Source: Camellia lanceoleosa (Eukaryota; Streptophyta; Magnoliopsida; Ericales; Theaceae). Taken from it: 64,000 bases of DNA. Shown one piece after another: positions 57,575 to 64,000 of this stretch (positions are counted from its first letter, which is position 1; each line of letters opens with the position of its first letter). The translations under genes and the position numbers were made by a program. Below the pieces are notes generated by a model. That model saw only the letters and a program-made list of their open reading frames with translations, made no database searches and was not told the origin of the DNA. The DNA is taken from positions 83,047,893 through 83,111,892 of the forward strand of contig CM045762.1 in assembly GCA_025200525.1 (NCBI GenBank). The letters are read 5' to 3'.

Positions 57575-58220
57575 CTATGCTCCGAATTTATTGCTTTATC
57601 AGTACTTTCAAGTTTTCTTTATGAATGTAATAAAAAGCAACTTCAATTTGTATTCAAGAGTAGGAGAACTCTGTACTAAAATCAATATAATTGAAGGTTG
57701 TGGGTACTAAAAAATTTTCGTTTGGTCCAAAAATGGTTTCGTAAAAAGATTAATTTGAGTAAAATCAACTTTTATTAAAACTTTTCAGAAACATTTTCGA
57801 TATGGATCAAAACTAGACACGCCCGAGATCTATCACTAAGATGTATAACCCTGGATCCTCAGCAACTGGAAAGTTATCCCTAGTCTGAATAGCACCGCAC
57901 CGGAGATCACAACTGAGCTCTTGAATGCAGAATAGATAAAGATGACCAACATGATCACACGGACGAAATTGATCGAGGAAGTGTTTATGGCTGGACTTCA
58001 GAATGAAGTTGCCTACGTATCCCAAAGATGGGAATCAAGCCATACATAGTTCGGCTCAGGTTTACTCGGGTATTAACACTCTCCTTTTGCGCTCTAACTT
58101 TTGCCAAGGCTGTCCTTTCTGGGTTTTTAACCTTGCGAGCTCAGTTTTTATTATTTCAAATTTTCTGTGCTCTAACTTTTGTCTAGGTCGCCATTTCGGG
58201 TTTTCAGCCTAGCGAGCCAC
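57575..58220. other. Region between pol and the antisense ORFs (element B)
   Basis: No gene is seen. It includes GTTGCCTACGTATCCCAAAG (about 58008), followed by GGAATCAAGCC, words I associate with the region downstream of pol in Ogre-like elements. A pair of imperfect repeats (GCTCTAACTTTTGCCAAGGC and GCTCTAACTTTTGTCTAGGT, 58090 and 58170) lies near the integrase end. Confidence 0.5.
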
Positions 58221-60419
58221 TCAGGGATAGTATTTCTTCAACTTGTCCATGTTGATCGGCTGGGAGAACTCTAGGCCATCTAAGTCCATCAGGACGATAG
58301 CTCCACCCGACCAGATAGACTTGATGATGTAAGGGCCAGTCCAATTGGGTCTGAACTTGCCCCTAGGGTCGTGGATGGGAGCTCAGTTGTCTTTGAGCAC
58401 TAGATCCCCTTCCTTCAAATTCCTGAACTTAACCTTCTTGTTGAAAGCCCTGGCAATTCTTCATTGATAACCCTGGACGTGATACAGTGCTTTCAGCCTT
58501 TTTTCATCAAAGAGCATAAGTTCTTCGAACCTGCTTTGCTACCAATCTGCCTCAGCTATCTGACACTCAACCAATACCCGTAATAACGGAACCTCAACTT
58601 TGATAGGCAAAACGGCCTCCATCCCATAAACTAATGAATACGGAGTTGCTCCAGTAGAAGTTCGAATTGAAGTCCGGTAGCCCCACAAAGTAAATGGCAG
58701 CTTATCTAGCCAGTCCCGGTAGGTTTCCACCATCTTCTGCAGAATGTGCTTGATGTTCTTGTTGGTGGCCTCAACTGCTCCGTTGGTCTGCGGCCGATAT
58801 GTAGATGACTTATGTAAAGCCACGTTGTACTTCTCCAACAAATCGATCAACTCCTTATTGAAGTGGGAACCATTATCCGAAATAATCTCATTCAGAACCC
58901 CGTAGCGACAGATGATGTTGTTATTGATGAACTTAGCAACATGTGATACCTTCAACATCGCGTAAGATTGGGCCTCAACCCACTTCGTAAAGTAGTCTAT
59001 CGCTACCAGAATGTACTCATGCCCGTTGGACCCCTTCGGAGTGACAGCTCCAATCACATCAATCCCCCAGACTGAAAACAGCCATGGCGAAGTCATGTTG
59101 TACAGCTTCGACGGCGGAATGTTCATGCGGTTCGCATGGATCTGACATTTGTGGCATCGCCGGACGAAGGCAATACAATCCTCCTCCATGGTGGACCAGT
59201 AATAACCTTGTCTAAGGATTTTCCAGGCTAGCATCACCCAGTTCATGTGCGCTCCGCACTCTCCTCCACGGATGGCCTCCATCAGGCTCTTGGATTCTTC
59301 AGCATCAACACAGAGTTTATGCATCCCGAGATGACCCCTCTTGTACAGTTTACCCCCGCAAATGATGAACTGAGCAGCCATTCTTCGAATTTCCCTCTTG
59401 TCTTTGGCATTTGCCCCTGGTGGATACGCCTCTTTTTCCAAGAAGTTCCAGACATCGTAATACCAGGGATTCTCATCTTGCACCTCATCTATGGCAGCAA
59501 TCAACTCGTAGGCCGGCACAAATTTCTGTTCGATAATGATCGAACACATCCAAACTCCGAAAGGGATGTCTATTGTGGAAGATAGAGTTGCTAATGAATC
59601 TACAAACCTGTTGTTCTCTCTTAACAGATGAGCGAAGTTCAATTTCTCAAACCGAGGAATTAGCACGCCTAAGGTCTGGCGATAGATTCTCATCTTTTCT
59701 TCTTTAACTTTCCAATCTCCTTTAGCTTGAGATACAACAAGGTTCGAGTCCCCGATGACATCCAACCGTTTTGCCCCTAGTTCTAGGGCGACTTCTAATC
59801 CAGCAATACATGCCTCATATTCTGCCTCATTGTTCGATACTTTGAACCGGAGTTTGAATGCTAGAGGTATAAGGGAATTGTCGGGAGCCATCAACAACAC
59901 CCTTATCCCATACCCGTATTGGTCTGACGCTCCGTCTAAGTACATCGTCCAAGTCTCTTCTTCGACATGCAAAATGGCCTCGTCTGGGAATAGATACTCA
60001 ACTGCTTCATCCTCTTCAACTGGGTGATCGGCTAGGAACTCCGCTACTGCTCTCTCTTTCACTGACTTGCACGTCATGTACTTCAAATCAAATTCGGAAA
60101 GCAGAAGCAACCAACGGGCTAGCCTACCCGTAAGTGCTGGTTTCTCGAAGAGATATTTGATGGGCTCTAATCTTGAAACCAGTATTACGGAGTGAGCTAA
60201 CAGGTTGTGCCTCAGCTTCTTGGTAGCCCATACCAAGGCCAAACAAGCCTTCTCCAGTGAAATGTAGCGGGTCTCGTAATCTAGCATTTTCTTGCTCATG
60301 TAGTAGACAGCTTTCTCTACTTTGTCCTCAGACTCCTGTGCAAGCATGCAGCCCATCGTAGTTTCAGTCACTGAAAGGTACAGAATCAATGGTTTTCCTG
60401 GCTCAGGCAGTGATAACAC
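58221..60419 (-). pseudogene. RNase H, archaeal-type RNase H and integrase (element B)
   Basis: 626 open codons (60419-58539) of the pol polyprotein. Residues 1-130 are gypsy-type RNase H (AVYYMSKKMLDYETRY). 155-280 is the second RNase H with Asp162, Glu200, Asp224 and Asp274. Integrase follows: zinc region (HM...RRCHKCQIH, about 391-428), then the catalytic triad Asp454 (WGIDVIG), Asp515 (ISDNGSHF) and Glu550 (NGAVEATNK), with the correct 35-residue spacing. A TAG at 58537 interrupts it. The same frame goes on to 58221 with two more stops, through FNKKVKFRNLKEGDLVLKDN and the C-terminal MDKLKKYYP. It is the best-preserved pol in the window, recently lost by point mutations. Catalytic domains look intact. 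Confidence 0.9.
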
Positions 60420-60467
60420 AAGTGGGTTCTGTAAATATTGCTTGATCTGTTCAAAAGCAGCTTGGCA

Positions 60468-61330
60468 TCAGCCGTCCCATTGGAACTTCTTTCCTTTCTT
60501 CAGGAGACCAAAGAGTAGTTCACAAGTAAAGGTTAATTTTGCAATAAACCATCTTATGAATTGCACCTTACTCAGAAAGCCTCGCACCTCCTTTTCAGTC
60601 CTTGGTGGTGGCATTTCTAAGATGGCTTTGATTTTGGAAGGATCGACCTTGATACCTCTCTGTGTGATCAAGAACCCCAGCATTTTCCTTGCTGTAACAC
60701 CAAACATACACTTCTGAGGATTCAGCCGCAACCGATACTCTCTGATCCTTTGGAAGAATTTTTGCAAGGCGGTGTAGTAGCCCTCTCTTTCCTTGGACTT
60801 GACAATCATATCGTCCACGTACACCTCAACCTCTTTATGGATCATATCGTGCAATATTGTGGTCACGGCCCGTTGATACGTAGCCCCAGCGTTCTTCAGC
60901 CCAAACGGCATCACCCTATAACAATAGGACCCCCACGGGGTGGTAAAAGCAGTCTTCTCCTAGTCTTCGGGTGCCATCAAAATCTGATTGTAGCCAGAAA
61001 ACCTATCCATGAATGAGAGCAATGCATGCCCAGCAGTGAAGTCCACTAATTCGTCGATATCCAGCAAAGGAAAGTCGTCCTTCGGACTGGCTTTATTCAA
61101 ATCCTTGAAGTCCACACATACCCGAATTCTGCCATCCTTCTTTGGCACCGGAACTATATTGGCCAACCAAGTTGGGTATTCAGATACCAGCAGGAACCCT
61201 ACGTCAATTTGCTTGGTGACCTCTTCTTTGATCTTGAGAGCCCAGTCTGAGTGGATCCTTCTGAGCTTCTGCTTAACAAGTCGGGCCTCTGAGTCAAGAG
61301 GGATCCGGTGCTATACAATCTTAGGATCGA
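60468..61330 (-). pseudogene. Reverse transcriptase (element B)
   Basis: Two open pieces in one frame separated by a TAG at 60960. 61166-60960 has RIRVCVDFKDLNKASPKDDF and LLSFMDRFSGYNQILMAPED. 60914-60468 has MMPFGLKNAGATYQRAV, the catalytic VEVYVDDMIVKSK and GFLITQRGIKVDPSKIKAI, ending FQWDG. Upstream, KDVFAWSYEDMPGIDPKIV (about 61370-61315) marks the start of the domain, followed by a stop near 61313. A further stop at 60466 separates it from RNase H. It has all catalytic aspartates. Confidence 0.9.
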
Positions 61331-61508
61331 TTCCAGGCATGTCTTCGTAGGACCACGCGAAAACATCTTTGAAATCTTTTAACAAAGCGACTAAGCGCTC
61401 GTGCTCCTCCGAAGACAACGTGGACCTGATCTGGACTAGTCGTGGGTCTTTCTCAGTACTCACATTAATTTTGGTGATTTCATTAACCAAGGGTTTTACA
61501 AACCTCTC

Positions 61509-62024
61509 CTACTCTTGATTAAGCAAATATTTCAAAACCGGAGGAATTTCTTCCTCGTCATTTTCATCGAAATTTTGAAAGTCTTGATTAATGCAATAAA
61601 TTAAGGGCACATAAAAGTACTCGAAGGCCACAGCTGCACAATTCTCATTAATCACTTCCAAATCGCCTGATTTCTCTGTTACAACAGACTCAAAGGAAAA
61701 AGAAAAAGACAACCTAGACAGAACTGTGGCATCCGGGTTGTCACCCCCAAGAATACCGGACTCAGACTCAGATGAGCTAGAACCTGATTCTGACTCCACA
61801 GACTTAGTGGAATCAGATTCCGGCTCACTACCTGACCCGATGCTGCTCGATAAGAATCCCTCCTCGTACTGCCAGACGAGGGAGGGTGCGATGGATGCAT
61901 CCAAAATATGTGAAGATAGGCTCACAGTCGCTTCATTCCCGATCATGGATACCGAGAAGTTATCCCTCAAGCACTCTTGTATGATTTGAGGATCTGAAAG
62001 TAAACAAGCCAGTGCTACCTCCAT
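61509..62024 (-). pseudogene. Acidic linker between protease and reverse transcriptase (element B)
   Basis: 171 codons, mostly Ser, Glu and Asp (SGSEPESDSTKSVESESGSS in the middle), ending FDENDEEEIPPVLKYLLNQE. In Ogre elements the protease and reverse transcriptase are separated by a region that contains an intron, and the IPP-x-L-x-x-L end is familiar from that group. Whether this stretch is translated or spliced out cannot be decided here. It is offset from the protease by a stop at 62031. Confidence 0.6.
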
Positions 62025-62030
62025 TTCAAT

Positions 62031-63164
62031 CTATGTGCTCTCGGAATCCTCCTCCTTGTACTGCTCAGCCTCAGCTGGTGGGTCAGTCTGCTCCTCAACA
62101 ACATCATCCCCAGACAACTGCAAGTCAAAGAAAATCTCGAACCCCAGCAACCGCCGCCTCTCTACATTTAGCCATGGCTTTGGGAAGCCACAGAATGGGA
62201 AGTCTTCCCCCTCCCAGACAAAGCGTCCGTTTAGGGTACCCTTGATAGGTCGATGCATCAACTCATAATGTTTCCCGGTCTGCTTGGCTCTGGCTCTTCC
62301 GGCCATCTCTTTGCTTTTCCTGGCCCAGTCCTCTTTGGTAGGCAGATAACCTAGGCCAAAGGTATATGGGTTGTGCGGCACTTCAGCCGATGCTGCAATG
62401 CCCTTCCAGCCACTTTTCCCTAATCCCATCTCGGGGATGTGCTGGAGCTTGTTCATGAGGTACACTGACTGTGCACTGACATATAACCCCTCATCAATAG
62501 CCAGTATGTTCTGTACAACCCGGGCTTCGGCTAGGGTAAATCCTGACAAGAACACATCCTCCACGCCATGCTCGATCTCCAAAATCGATGTAGACACCTC
62601 CAGCGGCGGATGGATTGAAGAATTCCCAAAAACAATAACCACCCCGTTTCCGTGGTGGTACTTCAACATCTGGTGCAGGATGGAAGAGACTGCCTTCACC
62701 TGGTGCAGCCACGACCGCCCTAGGAGTAAATTGAAGGTTGTGGGAACGTCCAAGACATGAAAGTCAATATCTTGATGTCCTGGACCGACCTGAGTCTGAA
62801 TCTGTACAGTCTCCATCACTTCTCTGCTGGTATTGTCATATGTCCTTATCACCTGAGCAGTAGGCAAAAAGTCCGCGGGCTTCAACCCAATTGCATATGC
62901 CATCCTCGATGAACACACGTTGATAGCAGATCCTGTGTCAACAAGAACTACTGGTATCCATTTATCTCTACACTCGACAGAGATGTAGAGCGGTTTGTTA
63001 TGATTTGCGCCCTCAGGCGGCAATTCCTTGTCAGTGAAGGTCAACGTCGGGGAAGCTCCTCCCGGAAAGACCAGCCCTATCAGCTGTTCAAGCGTGGTAT
63101 CAATTGATAGCTTAGCCATGTCCATCACAGAAAGGACAACCTGTCTATGAACTCTTGAGGCCAT
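62031..63164 (-). CDS. Protease with G-patch-like motif (element B)
   Basis: 377 open codons, an internal part of the polyprotein; the Met at 63164 need not be a start. The aspartic protease has the canonical active site VVLVDTGSAINV (Asp76) and the second strand TTFNLLLGRSWLH (142-154). Residues about 243-275 read as a G-patch: PEMGLGKSGWKG followed by TFGLGYLPT, matching the spaced glycine pattern of that RNA-binding motif. The C-terminal 60 residues include RLLGFEIFFDLQL and an acidic end before TAG. G-patch domains next to retroviral-type proteases are known from betaretroviruses and occur in some plant gypsy elements; the function here is unproven. Undamaged over its whole length. Confidence 0.85.
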   Translation of the reverse strand: MASRVHRQVVLSVMDMAKLSIDTTLEQLIGLVFPGGASPTLTFTDKELPPEGANHNKPLYISVECRDKWIPVVLVDTGSAINVCSSRMAYAIGLKPADFLPTAQVIRTYDNTSREVMETVQIQTQVGPGHQDIDFHVLDVPTTFNLLLGRSWLHQVKAVSSILHQMLKYHHGNGVVIVFGNSSIHPPLEVSTSILEIEHGVEDVFLSGFTLAEARVVQNILAIDEGLYVSAQSVYLMNKLQHIPEMGLGKSGWKGIAASAEVPHNPYTFGLGYLPTKEDWARKSKEMAGRARAKQTGKHYELMHRPIKGTLNGRFVWEGEDFPFCGFPKPWLNVERRRLLGFEIFFDLQLSGDDVVEEQTDPPAEAEQYKEEDSEST

Positions 63165-63961
63165 AAGCAGTCCCTAGATAGAGATGTCTGCTTGTATCTT
63201 CTTAAGCTATTTCAACACAGCCTTCTCCTCAAGTAACTTTTCTTTCTACCTCTCTGCCTCCTTCTCCTTTCCGGACGCCTCTAGTTGATCCAGGTGTGGG
63301 GGTTTGAAGTATTGCCCACTCCTGGTCATGTGGTCCACTTCTCCCACATACCAGGTATCATCCAGTTGGCTTTGCCTCCAATCTTCATTGGTGTGGGCAA
63401 GACACAAGTCGTCGTCTTCCCACCACATGCCAACGGCAACAGCAAAGCAGAACACTGTCGGTTAAGACCTACCATCCCCTTAGGGGCTTTGTCCTTTCTA
63501 GCCCTTTCCAGATCTTCGATCTTTTCCTGCTCGAACTGCTTCAGTGCAGCCTGCTGTTTAGTATCTTCTGTACTCAAAATGCTCTAATCCCGAGCAAAAT
63601 TCTTAACACAGGTGCTCTCTGGTGGTCCATTCTGATTCCCGGCCATTTTGGCCACTGCTGATGTCCCCGTCTCTGGCAGATCCTGTTCTGGCTGAGGCTG
63701 CTAAACAACATCTGGCTCGTCACTGAGCCACTCTGTAGCTTCCACTGACCCTTCCAGATCGAACCAGTTGACAGTCATGTCCCCTGAGTCCTGTTCGTTG
63801 AAGAACTGAAGGTTGGCAATGTCCTTCTCCAGCTCCGCTAGGTCATCTAGCCCCTGATTAGGTCCATCTTCTCGAACTACACAAATCTCTACCCCAACCA
63901 ACAGCTTTACTCTCGGCCTAACCTGGCTTGTTGAAGTAATGTAACCGTTCGGGTTGTGCAC
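63165..63961 (-). pseudogene. gag C-terminal part (element B), several stops
   Basis: Joins the protease upstream. Visible pieces are LAELEKDIANLQFFNEQDSG and EGSVEATEWLSDEPDVV, then a stop (63701). DTKQQAALKQFEQEKIEDLE is in the next piece. A frame change then leads to DTWYVGEVDHMTRSGQYF and PHLDQLEASGKEKEAER, a stop at 63246, and a charged stretch leading into MASRVHRQVV. I associate the TRSGQYFKPP block with Ogre-like elements. The N-terminal gag lies right of the window. Confidence 0.65.
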
Positions 63962-64000
63962 AAAGCTTGCAGATCCCTCAGGCTCTAAATCCTCATTACC

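Larger units (their letters stand above)
29380..64000 (-). mobile_element. Element B: Ogre-like Tat retrotransposon, nearly whole, runs off the right edge
   Basis: Minus-strand element. From the right it has the gag end (63961-63246), protease with a G-patch-like motif (63164-62031), acidic linker (62024-61509), reverse transcriptase (about 61330-60468), two RNase H domains and integrase (60419-58221). Two plus-strand ORFs of the plant mobile domain superfamily follow (57574-56354 and 55579-36037), then the polypurine tract (34553-34545) and the 3' LTR (34540-29380). The 5' LTR and most of gag lie beyond 64000. Element C (40686-55177) is inserted in it. The 5.2-kb LTR and the protease type suggest Ogre or a close relative. 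The antisense position of the extra ORFs differs from the classical Ogre ORF1 upstream of gag. Confidence 0.85.

Overview
This window looks like a gene-poor, repeat-dominated stretch of a flowering-plant nuclear genome. Almost everything I can assign is transposable-element sequence. There are three Ty3/gypsy retrotransposons of the Tat lineage, several very long LTRs (over 4.6 kb), a LINE fragment and two MITE-like elements. Protein matches are recognised from motifs in the translated sequence, not from searches. I see no host gene, tRNA, rRNA or CRISPR array, and I cannot name the species.

Layout, left to right. (1) 1-3235 is the 3' part of a long LTR (family L, plus orientation) that runs off the left edge. 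(2) 3236-17673 is element A, a decayed Tat retrotransposon on the plus strand: gag remnant, protease, reverse transcriptase, RNase H, integrase, a tandem-repeat array, an antisense extra ORF and a 3' LTR. Its pol gene is split by a 4,627-bp solo LTR of family L (5481-10107) with a 5-bp target-site duplication (TSD). (3) 17674-27746 is AT-rich intergenic DNA. It holds a LINE reverse-transcriptase fragment, a 311-bp MITE with an 8-bp TSD, a 983-bp Tourist-like element filled with a CCACCA minisatellite, and an old LTR-like region with a roughly 0.6-kb direct duplication. (4) 27747-29379 is part of another family L LTR. Element B is nested in it.

Element B (29380 to beyond 64000, minus strand) is an Ogre-like Tat element. 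Read from the right it has the end of gag, a protease followed by a G-patch-like motif, an acidic linker, reverse transcriptase, two RNase H domains and integrase. Next come two spliced ORFs on the opposite strand: a DUF7745/plant-mobile-domain-like ORF and a plant mobile domain (PMD) ORF whose first intron carries a 2.3-kb minisatellite. A polypurine tract and a 5.2-kb 3' LTR follow.

Element C (40686-55177, minus strand, TSD CATAC) is inserted in the PMD ORF of B. It has the same plan: pol, a minisatellite, two antisense ORFs and LTRs of about 408 bp. Its 5' LTR is itself split by a 3.7-kb non-coding TGTCACG...ATTACA insertion with TSD GAAAT. Nesting is therefore four layers deep on the right side.

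The shared theme is that all three Tat elements carry antisense, intron-bearing extra ORFs downstream of pol, next to independently evolved tandem arrays. In B, a GGCCGACCA-type motif that is dense in the family L LTRs recurs just upstream of both antisense ORFs. All coding regions are damaged by stops, frameshifts or insertions, or are cut by the window edge. Element B has the best-preserved pol.
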